Shown here: positions 1 to 6,836 of the stretch, in pieces
Layout of the letters: every line of letters begins with the position of its first letter
Numbering within the stretch: the stretch's first letter is position 1
NCBI RefSeq assembly: GCF_000495475.1
Contig: NZ_ASGZ01000055.1
Span: 1 to 32,421, forward strand
Direction of reading: 5' to 3'
DNA length: 32,421 bases
Source of the DNA: Candidatus Halobonum tyrrellensis G22
GTDB lineage: Archaea > Halobacteriota > Halobacteria > Halobacteriales > Haloferacaceae
Position numbers and translations under genes: made by a program
The notes under the pieces: generated by a model
Databases searched by the model: none
What the model was told of the DNA's origin: nothing
Seen by the model: only the letters and a program-made list of their open reading frames with translations

Positions 1-31
1 CGACCGCGACCACCCCCAGCGTGCGAACCAT
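1..31 (-). CDS. 5' end of a divergent gene (partial)
   Basis: Ten codons of a minus-strand reading frame begin at an ATG at 31-29 and run off the window edge, reading MVRTLGVVAV. The short hydrophobic start after one basic residue would suit a signal peptide or membrane segment, but that is a guess from ten residues. The main support is a TATA-like TTTATT centred 27 nt upstream, the spacing expected for a leaderless haloarchaeal transcript. Function cannot be judged. Confidence 0.45.
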   Translation of the reverse strand, partial: MVRTLGVVAV

Positions 32-53
32 GCTGCCCGTCCCAGCCGCGACG

Positions 54-65
54 GGAATAAACTCG
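54..65 (-). promoter_or_regulatory. TATA-like box for the divergent gene at the window edge
   Basis: On the minus strand this reads GAGTTTATTCCC. Its centre lies 27 nt before the ATG at 31, which would place transcription start at or next to the start codon. Confidence 0.5.
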
Positions 66-148
66 CCCCTCGTAGTATTTCATCTGGTAACTAAGCGGTG
101 CCGTCCGGCGGGCGAACCTACTTGCTCCGTCCGGCGCTACACCCACGT

Positions 149-613
149 ATGAGCGCCGTCCCCGCGTCGTTCTCGTCCCGCACGCTCCTCCGCGACTGGG
201 TCGCCGCGGCCGCCGTCCTCGGCGGACTGTACGCGCTGGCGTACGGCGTCCAGTTCCAGCCGCTGCAGGTCCCCGGCTACCTCCTGCTCGTCGGCTTCGA
301 CGCAGTGGAGTTCGTCCTCCCCGAGTTCGGGAGTTCGACCGCCTACGACCTCGGGTTCGCGTGCTACCTCGGCGTGCTCGCGGCGCTCGCGGCCGTCGGC
401 GCGTCCGCGGCCCGCGCCCGCGGGGCGACCGGACCGCTGGTCGGTGTCGGCGCGGGGCTGGCGGCGGTCGGCACGCTCGCGCTCCTGCTCGGCGCCGTCG
501 TCTACCTCCCGGTCGGCGGGACCCCCCTCGCCATCGTCGCCGGGACCGGACTCGTCCTCGCGCTCGCGGGCGCGGGCGTCGCGTTCGGTCTCGGCCGCAG
601 CCGGTCGACCTGA
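149..613 (+). CDS. small four-segment membrane protein, function unknown
   Basis: The 154-aa product starts at the ATG at 149. An in-frame GTG at 98 would add 17 residues unlike a signal sequence, so I reject it. Four hydrophobic segments are visible, near residues 17-33, 67-84, 94-117 and 120-143, separated by short polar loops, so it is a polytopic membrane protein. I see no catalytic or ligand-binding motif and do not recognise the family; small proteins of this kind are common and uncharacterised in haloarchaea. It converges with the acetyltransferase gene. An in-frame CGAACCTACTTG element upstream could serve as a weak BRE/TATA, but it is not convincing. Confidence 0.75.
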   Translation: MSAVPASFSSRTLLRDWVAAAAVLGGLYALAYGVQFQPLQVPGYLLLVGFDAVEFVLPEFGSSTAYDLGFACYLGVLAALAAVGASAARARGATGPLVGVGAGLAAVGTLALLLGAVVYLPVGGTPLAIVAGTGLVLALAGAGVAFGLGRSRST

Positions 614-680
614 CCGCGTTCGGGCCCACCGCCCGCGGGCGGAGACGGTCTCTGATACGGGATCCAGTCGACCCGTCCGC

Positions 681-1295
681 TCAGTACCGCACGTCGCTCC
701 GCGCGCCGTCGGCCGCGCGCCACTCCGCGCGGCTCACCGAGAAGCGGTGGTGGTCGGCGGGCGCGTCGTACCGCCCCGCGTGGTTCCGCAACCGCCCCTC
801 GTACCGGCCGCCGTGGCGCGTCACGTACCGCTCGACCGCCCGGTACGACCGCCGGTTGTCGGCGTGCAACGGCACCGCGACGACGCCGAACCCGAGCGCG
901 TCGAACGCCACGTCCAACAGCGCGTCGGCGCGTTCGCCCGAGTAGCGCCGCCCCCAGAACGGCTCGCGGAGCCAGATAGCGGGGAGCGCGAGGTCCTTCT
1001 CCGGCTCACAGATCAGTCCCGCGGTCCCCGCCAACTCGCCCGCGCCGTCCTCGCCCTCGCGGGGTCGTATCGCCCACTCGGCGCGCTCGCCGCTCGTCCA
1101 CTTCGCCCCGAACGACGCCAGCCGCTCCTCGGCGTCGCCGAGCGTGTCGAGCGGGTTCCACGGCAGGTACGCCGTCTCGCGTTCGACCGTCCGGCTCCGC
1201 CCCCGTCCCGCGGCGTCGTACAACTCGCGGGGGGACACGCGCTCGTCGGCGCGTTCGAGCCGCAACCGGTCGGTCTCGACGGTGTCGGGGAACAC
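681..1295 (-). CDS. GNAT-family N-acetyltransferase (RimJ/RimL type)
   Basis: The 204-aa protein begins MFPDTVETDRLRLERA, the usual opening of RimJ/RimL-like GNAT enzymes, which transfer an acetyl group from acetyl-CoA to an amine such as a protein N-terminus or small molecule. The acetyl-CoA pyrophosphate loop is likely the stretch FWGRRYSGERADALL near residues 113-127, followed by the helix and strand ending VPLHADNRRSYRAVERY, where the asparagine-serine pair is typical of this family. The start is a GTG fixed by the family's conserved first strand. The substrate is unknown. It is tail-to-tail with the small membrane protein and lies 72 nt downstream of the lipoprotein gene on the same strand. 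Confidence 0.85.
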   Translation of the reverse strand: MFPDTVETDRLRLERADERVSPRELYDAAGRGRSRTVERETAYLPWNPLDTLGDAEERLASFGAKWTSGERAEWAIRPREGEDGAGELAGTAGLICEPEKDLALPAIWLREPFWGRRYSGERADALLDVAFDALGFGVVAVPLHADNRRSYRAVERYVTRHGGRYEGRLRNHAGRYDAPADHHRFSVSRAEWRAADGARSDVRY

Positions 1296-1367
1296 GCGAG
1301 CCGGTTCGCCGCCCCCGGTGAACTCGTTTGGGTCCGTGTGGGACGGCGTGACGGTCCGCGGCGCGCG

Positions 1368-2258
1368 TCACCCCGTGAAGTCGAGCGGTTCGTACTCCAA
1401 CTCCGCCCAGTACGTCGTGCCGTCGTACCGCACCACCCACGACCCGCCGGAGTCGGTCGACCCGACCGGGTCGTGTGCGCGGAGCCGGTTCCGGACCGAC
1501 CGGAACACGTCGTCGTACGACGAGCCGGCGTAGTACGTCCCGTTCGTCGCCCGCGCGAGGAGGTCGCGCTCGGCCGACGAGAGGTCGGCGGGCGACAGCG
1601 TGAACGCGTAGTTCTCGCGGAGCGACGCGCCGTACGCCCCCGCGCTCGGGGCCACCTGGGTCGCCGTGTAGCGGTACTCCGTCACGGCCACCGGCTCCCG
1701 TTCGATCCTGACCGCTACGCGGTCACCCCCGTATCGGACCGCGACGTACTCCTCCGAGAACGCCGACGCCTCCAGTTGCGCCGGCGTGTACCGCCACACC
1801 GCCCCCTGGTCGTACCCCTCGTAGAGCCGTCTCGGCCGCTGGAGGGTCGCCCGGCGCAGCACGCTCCGGTCGACGGGCGAGAGGTCCGCGTACTCGACCG
1901 TCGGGTCGTCGGCCGAGCGATTGTAGTCGACGAGCAGGGTGACGGACCACTCGGTGTGGTTCCCCCTCGGCTCGACCGCGAGGTCGTAGTAGGCACCGTC
2001 GACGGCGTACGTCCGTCCCTCGGAGTCGAGCGGTGGTGAGGGGGCGGTCACCGTCGTGGACCCGTTCTCGACGGCCCTTTTCACGGTCTCTCCCCGGCCG
2101 TCCCTCGGGTCGGCCCGGGTGGTCGGCGGGTCGTGACTGGCGTGGCCGGCGAGTTCGGTGTCGTTCACCGCGGTCAGCTGTAGCGACCCGGCCGCACACC
2201 CGGAGACGGGGAGGAACAGCGCGAGCGCACCGAACGCGAGGAGGACGCGAGCGTTCAC
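1368..2258 (-). CDS. secreted lipoprotein, function unknown
   Basis: The 296-aa product has a lipoprotein signal: a short basic start (MNAR), a hydrophobic core, and a VSGC lipobox with its cysteine near residue 21, so it is probably lipid-anchored outside the cell membrane. I chose the GTG at 2258 because it gives a compact signal peptide and has a possible box (CACTTGT) about 27 nt upstream; a GTG at 2276 would add six residues. The mature part looks like one or two beta-rich domains with no enzyme motif. It contains several N-x-S/T sites suitable for archaeal N-glycosylation, for example NGST and NRSA. I do not recognise the family. Confidence 0.75.
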   Translation of the reverse strand: MNARVLLAFGALALFLPVSGCAAGSLQLTAVNDTELAGHASHDPPTTRADPRDGRGETVKRAVENGSTTVTAPSPPLDSEGRTYAVDGAYYDLAVEPRGNHTEWSVTLLVDYNRSADDPTVEYADLSPVDRSVLRRATLQRPRRLYEGYDQGAVWRYTPAQLEASAFSEEYVAVRYGGDRVAVRIEREPVAVTEYRYTATQVAPSAGAYGASLRENYAFTLSPADLSSAERDLLARATNGTYYAGSSYDDVFRSVRNRLRAHDPVGSTDSGGSWVVRYDGTTYWAELEYEPLDFTG

Positions 2259-2376
2259 ACCCCGGGGTCCCGACACCCGGACAAGTGAGTTGTGGGCCGT
2301 CTATCACGCTCGGTACTGGCGTGCGGCGGCGCGGTCGCTCGTGGGGTCACCTCCTGTGGCCGCCACCGGCCCGCGG

Positions 2377-2796
2377 TCACTCGGGCGCGACGACTTCGAC
2401 CGTGATCCCCTCGGGGTCCTCGCAGTAGAGCGCGTAGTAGCCGCCCGCGAACGGGTGGCGGTCCTCGTAGAGAAGGTCGGCGTCCGGTCGCTCGCGCACC
2501 CCGTCGGTCAGTCGGTCCACCTGCTCGCGGGAGGCGGCGTGGAACGCGAGGTGGTTCAGCCCGGCCGCGCGCCGGTCGAACGGTCGGTCGGGGTTTTCCG
2601 TCCGCTCGATCACCACGTAGGTCGGACCTCGCGACCACGAGCGGCCGCCGTCCCACTCCTCCTTTCGGTCGTAGCCGAGTTCGCCCAACAGCCAGTCCCA
2701 GAACTCGACCGACGCGTCGAGGTCGGACGCGGACAGTTCGACGTGGTGGAGCGCCCCCGCGTGGGCGGGGTCGGCGTGGTCGTGGCCGTCGCTCAC
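2377..2796 (-). CDS. VOC-family (glyoxalase/dioxygenase fold) protein
   Basis: The 139-aa protein is a single VOC domain of two beta-alpha-beta-beta-beta modules. Typical landmarks are LHHVELSASDLDASVEFWDWLL near the start (first metal-ligand His), LNHLAFHA in the middle (second His), and ITVEVVAPE at the end (Glu ligand), so a divalent metal site is likely intact. The family includes glyoxalase I, extradiol dioxygenases and resistance proteins; the substrate cannot be told. The GTG start at 2796 is preferred to a TTG at 2823 because a box reading GAGTACTTGTG lies about 27 nt upstream of it. It sits directly downstream of rps7 but is separated by a terminator-like tract. Confidence 0.85.
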   Translation of the reverse strand: MSDGHDHADPAHAGALHHVELSASDLDASVEFWDWLLGELGYDRKEEWDGGRSWSRGPTYVVIERTENPDRPFDRRAAGLNHLAFHAASREQVDRLTDGVRERPDADLLYEDRHPFAGGYYALYCEDPEGITVEVVAPE

Positions 2797-2880
2797 GGCT
2801 CGATTGACACGTCTCTCACACAAGTACTCCCCCCCGCGACCGCTCGGACCGTCAGCGCGACCGCTGGCCGACGCGGAGAC

Positions 2881-2934
2881 GCGAAGGGAGAGGAGAGAAC
2901 GAGAACGGCGAGAGAGGGAGAGCGAAGAGGGAAG
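2881..2934 (-). terminator. pyrimidine-rich terminator tract after rps7
   Basis: Immediately after the TAA of rps7 the minus strand is almost all C and T, with repeated TTCCCTCTTC and CTCTCC motifs. Archaeal termination commonly occurs in T/pyrimidine-rich stretches without a hairpin. This probably ends the rps12-rps7 transcript. Confidence 0.5.
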
Positions 2935-3573
2935 TTAGCGTGCGGCGGCGGCGACGCGTTCGCGCTCCTCCTTCTGGGCGATGGGGTACGACTGGACGTC
3001 GTACCGCTCGGCGCCGATCAGGAGGTCCGCGAGCGCCTCGGCGGCGCTGGTCGACGACTTGTACGTCGCCGACTGGACGCCGTCGCCGATGAACTTGAGC
3101 GCCTGGTCGACCCGGCGCTGGGGGGCGACGTCGACCGCCTTCGGGACGGAGATGCCGCCGTACTTCAGGCGGACCGTCTCCTCGCGGGGCGCGGCGTTCT
3201 CGACGGCGGTGACGAGCACCTGGATGGGGTTGTCGTCGGTCCGCTCGTGGACGATGTCGAGGGCGTCGCGGACGATCCGGGTCGCCTGCTGTTTCTTGCC
3301 CGTGTTCTCGTCGGTCTGCATCAGCCGGTTGATCAGCCGCTCGACAATCGAGATCTCGGACTTCTGGAACTGCTTGGAGGCGTGCCGGCCCATCGTGTGC
3401 GCGATGGGGGTCACGTTGAGGTACGGCCGCGTCGAGGGGTCGCCGTACTCGATCTCCGAGACGTCCCAGACGCCGAACAGCAGCGCGTTCTCCTCGGCCT
3501 GCTCGCTGTCCGCGGGCGCGTCCGGTTCGGGCGTCTCCTCCTCGGCGTCGGCGTCTTGCTCTGACTCGGACAT
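2935..3573 (-). CDS. rps7: 30S ribosomal protein S7 (uS7)
   Basis: The 212-aa protein is uS7, which nucleates assembly of the 30S head by binding the 3' major domain of 16S rRNA and helps form the E site. The core includes PYLNVTPIAHTMGRHASKQF, the ERLINRLM helix, the KYGGISVPKAVDVAPQRR hairpin region and the C-terminal helix. The first ~30 residues are a haloarchaeal acidic extension rich in D and E. The ATG overlaps the TAA of rps12 by one base (TAATG), so the two are translationally coupled. In many haloarchaea, from memory, an EF-2 gene follows; here a VOC gene follows instead, after a terminator-like tract. Confidence 0.97.
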   Translation of the reverse strand: MSESEQDADAEEETPEPDAPADSEQAEENALLFGVWDVSEIEYGDPSTRPYLNVTPIAHTMGRHASKQFQKSEISIVERLINRLMQTDENTGKKQQATRIVRDALDIVHERTDDNPIQVLVTAVENAAPREETVRLKYGGISVPKAVDVAPQRRVDQALKFIGDGVQSATYKSSTSAAEALADLLIGAERYDVQSYPIAQKEERERVAAAAR

Positions 3574-4001
3574 TATCGGACGGGCTTCTCCGCGTTACCG
3601 CGTACGAGTTCGATCATCGACACGCCGTTCACCTTCTCGACCTTGTAGTTGACGCCGGAGAGGTCGCCCATCGCGCGACCCTTCGCGCCGCCGATGCCGG
3701 CGATGGTGACCTCGTCGTGTTCGTCGATGAACGAGATGGCGCCGTCGCCGGGACAGAAGGCGGTGACCTGCTTGCCGTTCTTGATGAGTTGGACCCGGAC
3801 GCACTTCCGGATGGCCGAGTTGGGCTGTTTCGCCTCGATACCCACCTTCTCGAGGACGATGCCGCGCCCCTGCGGCGCGCCCTCCAGCGGGTCGGACTGT
3901 TCGCGGAGGCCGCGCTCGCGGCGCGCGTACTCCGAGTCGGACCACCGACGCTTCTGGCGGTCCTTCTTGAGCTTCCTCGCGGCGTACTTGCCGTTCGCCA
4001 T
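3573..4001 (-). CDS. rps12: 30S ribosomal protein S12 (uS12)
   Basis: This 142-aa protein is uS12, which lies at the decoding centre and influences translational accuracy. The conserved segment [18 protein letters not shown] is present, including the PNSA loop that contacts the decoding site, followed by [20 protein letters not shown] and the C-terminal [14 protein letters not shown]. Length and motifs match archaeal/eukaryotic S23-type S12. It starts at an ATG with a TATA-like TTACGTA centred about 27 nt upstream, so it can be transcribed independently of the upstream polymerase genes. It is coupled to rps7 by a one-base overlap. Confidence 0.97.
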   Translation of the reverse strand: MANGKYAARKLKKDRQKRRWSDSEYARRERGLREQSDPLEGAPQGRGIVLEKVGIEAKQPNSAIRKCVRVQLIKNGKQVTAFCPGDGAISFIDEHDEVTIAGIGGAKGRAMGDLSGVNYKVEKVNGVSMIELVRGNAEKPVR

Positions 4002-4023
4002 ATGCGAGTGGGTTCCCGACGGA

Positions 4024-4035
4024 GCTACGTAAGGG
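4024..4035 (-). promoter_or_regulatory. rps12 promoter (TATA-like box)
   Basis: The minus strand reads AACCCTTACGTA, centred about 28 nt upstream of the rps12 ATG and preceded by a purine-rich GGCGAAAGGG that could act as a BRE. This suggests rps12-rps7 form their own leaderless transcription unit. Confidence 0.5.
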
Positions 4036-4168
4036 TTCCCTTTCGCCCCGACAAGACGCCGCGAGAACCGATTAGCGACACCTCTCGGGTTCTCTGAGCG
4101 CGTTTCTGATCCCGAACGGCGCGCTGGGCCGGCCGCTGGCGGTGGGTTCGACCGTCAGCGTCCGCCGG

Positions 4169-5095
4169 TCACGGCCGCGTTCCCCCCTCGCCGTCCGTTC
4201 GGTCCCGGTCGTCGCGTTCCTCGGTCGCCGAGACCGCAAGCGCGCCCGATAGCGACTGAGTGGCGGCCGCTCCGAGTTCGATCCCGGCGGCGGGGAGCCG
4301 TTCGAGCGCTCGCTCGCGGAACCGCACGCGCGCGCCGTACACCCGCTCGCCTGTCGGGTCGTCGACCCAGAACACCGCGCGGAGCGTGACGGACCCCTCC
4401 CCGAGCGTATCGACGATCGCGTTCGGCTCCGGGTCGGCCAGCACGCGGTCGTCCTCGCGCGCGATCCCGGCGAGCAGTTCGCGCGCCAGTTCCACGTCGT
4501 CGTCGTACGCGAGGTGGATCGTCTCGTCGATCCGGGCGCGCTTCCGGCCGAACGGCCGCGTGAGCGAGTTCGTCGTCAGTTCCGTGTTCGGGACGGTGAG
4601 CGTCTCGTAGGCGGGCGTGCGGATCCGGGTCACCCGGAAGTCGACCTCCTGGACCGTCCCCTCGCCGTTGGGCCACGAGACGAAGTCGCCGACGTTGAAG
4701 TCGGGGTCGGCGATGAGGAACAGCCCGCTGATGAGCGAGCCGAGCACCTCCCGGCCGGCGACGCCGAGCGCGACCGTCAGCGCGGCGACGACGAGCGCCG
4801 GGTTCGCGAGCGACGTGTACCCGCCGGAGACGAAGCCGGCGAACAGCGCGACCACGACGACCGCGTAGCCGAGGTACGTCTCGACGGCCGACTGGAGCGT
4901 CGGGTTGCGGCGGTTGCGCGCGCGGACGACCCGGACGACCGACGGTTCGACGACCAGTCGTCCCACCAGGTAGACGGCCGCGGCGACGAGGAGGAACGCG
5001 ACCGCGGCCTCTACGCTGCCGGTGTACGCCGTGAACGGCTCCGGCAGCGGGCCGCCGGGGAGCCAGGTTTGGAGTCCGAACGGGAGCGGGCGCAT
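4169..5095 (-). CDS. MscS-family small-conductance mechanosensitive channel
   Basis: The 308-aa protein has three hydrophobic segments, near residues 27-48, 70-91 and 97-131. The last is the pore-lining TM3, with small residues (ALTVALGVAGREVLGSLISG) as in MscS. It is followed by the MscS beta domain signature FNVGDFVSWPNGEGTVQEVD and the VPNTELTTN strand, then an alpha/beta cytoplasmic C-terminus. MscS channels open under membrane tension and release solutes on hypo-osmotic shock, relevant to an extreme halophile. It lies between nusA and rps12, 55 nt from nusA, and has its own TATA-like box, so it is probably an independent unit placed inside the conserved cluster. The ATG start fits the N-terminal periplasmic segment. 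Confidence 0.92.
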   Translation of the reverse strand: MRPLPFGLQTWLPGGPLPEPFTAYTGSVEAAVAFLLVAAAVYLVGRLVVEPSVVRVVRARNRRNPTLQSAVETYLGYAVVVVALFAGFVSGGYTSLANPALVVAALTVALGVAGREVLGSLISGLFLIADPDFNVGDFVSWPNGEGTVQEVDFRVTRIRTPAYETLTVPNTELTTNSLTRPFGRKRARIDETIHLAYDDDVELARELLAGIAREDDRVLADPEPNAIVDTLGEGSVTLRAVFWVDDPTGERVYGARVRFRERALERLPAAGIELGAAATQSLSGALAVSATEERDDRDRTDGEGGTRP

Positions 5096-5116
5096 GGAGT
5101 CGCGTGGCCGCCCGCC

Positions 5117-5126
5117 GACAATAAGT
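5117..5126 (-). promoter_or_regulatory. TATA-like box for the mechanosensitive channel gene
   Basis: The minus strand reads ACTTATTGTC, centred about 26-27 nt upstream of the ATG at 5095. It lies in the 55-nt gap after nusA and supports separate, leaderless expression of the channel gene. Confidence 0.55.
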
Positions 5127-5150
5127 GCCGCGTGACCCGGCCGGACCGCG

Positions 5151-5576
5151 CTACGCCAACTGCACGTCGTCGATGTCGAAGTGCCGGTGCGCGAGCTTCC
5201 GCGCCGCCTCGATGTTGCGGCCGTCGGTGCCGATCGCGACCCCGCGGTCGCGGTCGACCACCTCGGCGTACGCCACCACGTCGTTCTGCTCGCTGACGGT
5301 CACGCCGCGGACCGCCGCGGGCGCCAGCGAGTTGGCGACGAACGACTCGGGCGTGTCGGCGTCCTCGACGAGTTCGACGTCGGCGTTCAGCGCCTCCTCC
5401 ACCCGGCTGACCGTCCGGCCGTCGGGACCGATCGCCTCGCCCATCTCGCCCGTCGGGACGAGGAAGACCAGCCTGTCGCCGCCCTCCTCGACCAGACAGT
5501 CGAGCGGCGTCACGCCGGTCACCTCCGCGACGGTGGCGATGTAGCCGCGCGCCTCGTCGGAGATCTGGACCCGCAT
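5151..5576 (-). CDS. nusA: NusA-like transcription factor, KH domains only
   Basis: The 141-aa archaeal NusA has two KH RNA-binding domains and lacks the N-terminal polymerase-binding and S1 domains of bacterial NusA. The KH signatures are GEMGEAIGPDGRTVSRVE near residues 43-60 and RGVAIGTDGRNIEAARKL near 112-129, each with an intact GxxG RNA-gripping loop. It is thought to act in transcription elongation/termination or in rRNA synthesis. It begins directly after the stop codon of rpoA'' (no gap), so it belongs to the polymerase operon as its last gene here. Confidence 0.95.
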   Translation of the reverse strand: MRVQISDEARGYIATVAEVTGVTPLDCLVEEGGDRLVFLVPTGEMGEAIGPDGRTVSRVEEALNADVELVEDADTPESFVANSLAPAAVRGVTVSEQNDVVAYAEVVDRDRGVAIGTDGRNIEAARKLAHRHFDIDDVQLA

Positions 5577-6836
5577 TCAGTCGTCCGCGGACTTCCGCGC
5601 CGACGGCGCGGCGCCCATCCGCAGGTCCACGTCGCCGGTGCCGATCGCGACCGGCTTGCCGACGATGACGTTCTCGATGACGCCGTTGAGGTCGTCCGCC
5701 TCGCCGTGGATCGCGGCGTCGAGCAGGTGGTTCACCGTCACCTCGAAGGCGGCGCGCGCGAGCACCGACTCCTTCGACCCCGAGATGCCGTGGCGGCCGA
5801 TCGACTCGACGGTGCCGCGGTTGGTCATGATGTCCGACACCAACATCAGGTGGCGGATGTTCACGTCGTCGAGACCCTGCTCTTCGAGGGTCTCCATCGT
5901 CTCGTTGATGATCGTCTCGCGGGCCGCCTCAACCCCGAGCGTCCGGTAGATCTCGTGGATGTTGTTACACGTCGTCCGGGAGGCGTCGACGCCCTCGATC
6001 TCGAGCGCGTCCGCGAACGCCGACCCCTCGGTGTAGAGGACGAACTCCTCGTCGTTGTCGGAGTCGTCGACGGACTCCTTGCGGATCACGACGCGGGTGA
6101 CCTCCTCGATCCCCTTGAACACGATCTCGCGGAGCTGTTCGACCAGTTGGAGCAGTTCGCGGTAGCTCGGCTCCTCGGGACCGAACTCGATCTCGGTGCC
6201 CGTCCGCCGGGTTTCGACGCCGAGGTTGTCCTCGATGATGTCCGCGACGATCCCCGCCACCTCGGTCGCGCTCTCGTAGGTCGGCCAGCGTTCGAGCAGC
6301 GTCTCGTCGTTGAGGTCGATCGACACCAGCATGTCCGCGACGTTGGTCGACACGTCGCCGAGCGCGAGGATCTTCGTCGCCTCCAACTGCCACACCACCT
6401 CGTGGGCACGCTCGCGGTCGGTGGCGTGCTCGTCGTCGAGGTGGACGATCATGATCGGCGTGTCGGGCGTCTTCCGCGCGTCGACGAGTTCGATGAGGCG
6501 GGGCAGCCCCTGGGTCACGTCCATCTCCGCGACGCCCGCGTAGTGGAACGTGTTCATCGTCATCTGCGTCCCCGGCTCGCCGATCGACTGCGCGCTCACC
6601 GTACCGACGGGGTCGAGCGGGTCGACCCGCGTGTCGAGGTAGCGCGACTCGACCGCCTGTGCGATCTCGTCGGCCTGCTCGGTGGTGACGCCCTCGCGGG
6701 CGTCGACGGTGTCGTACACGCGGTCCTTCAGCCGCCGCGGGAGGTCGGTGTCCTCGACGACGAGCGCGATGTCCTCGGTGACGTGCTCGTGGGCGTCGAC
6801 GTACGTGTCGACGCTCTCGACGGTCGTCTCAGTCAT
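5577..6836 (-). CDS. rpoA2: DNA-directed RNA polymerase subunit A''
   Basis: The 419-aa protein is the C-terminal part of the largest polymerase subunit, split in Archaea. It forms part of the clamp, jaw and cleft and carries the trigger loop: [20 protein letters not shown] followed by [20 protein letters not shown], near residues 83-122, is the conserved trigger-loop and flanking region. C-terminal [19 protein letters not shown], near residue 350-370, is also conserved. Its ATG overlaps the 3' end of rpoA' by 8 nt, giving tight coupling, and nusA abuts its stop. The length is normal for haloarchaea, so no intein is present. Confidence 0.97.
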   Translation of the reverse strand: MTETTVESVDTYVDAHEHVTEDIALVVEDTDLPRRLKDRVYDTVDAREGVTTEQADEIAQAVESRYLDTRVDPLDPVGTVSAQSIGEPGTQMTMNTFHYAGVAEMDVTQGLPRLIELVDARKTPDTPIMIVHLDDEHATDRERAHEVVWQLEATKILALGDVSTNVADMLVSIDLNDETLLERWPTYESATEVAGIVADIIEDNLGVETRRTGTEIEFGPEEPSYRELLQLVEQLREIVFKGIEEVTRVVIRKESVDDSDNDEEFVLYTEGSAFADALEIEGVDASRTTCNNIHEIYRTLGVEAARETIINETMETLEEQGLDDVNIRHLMLVSDIMTNRGTVESIGRHGISGSKESVLARAAFEVTVNHLLDAAIHGEADDLNGVIENVIVGKPVAIGTGDVDLRMGAAPSARKSADD

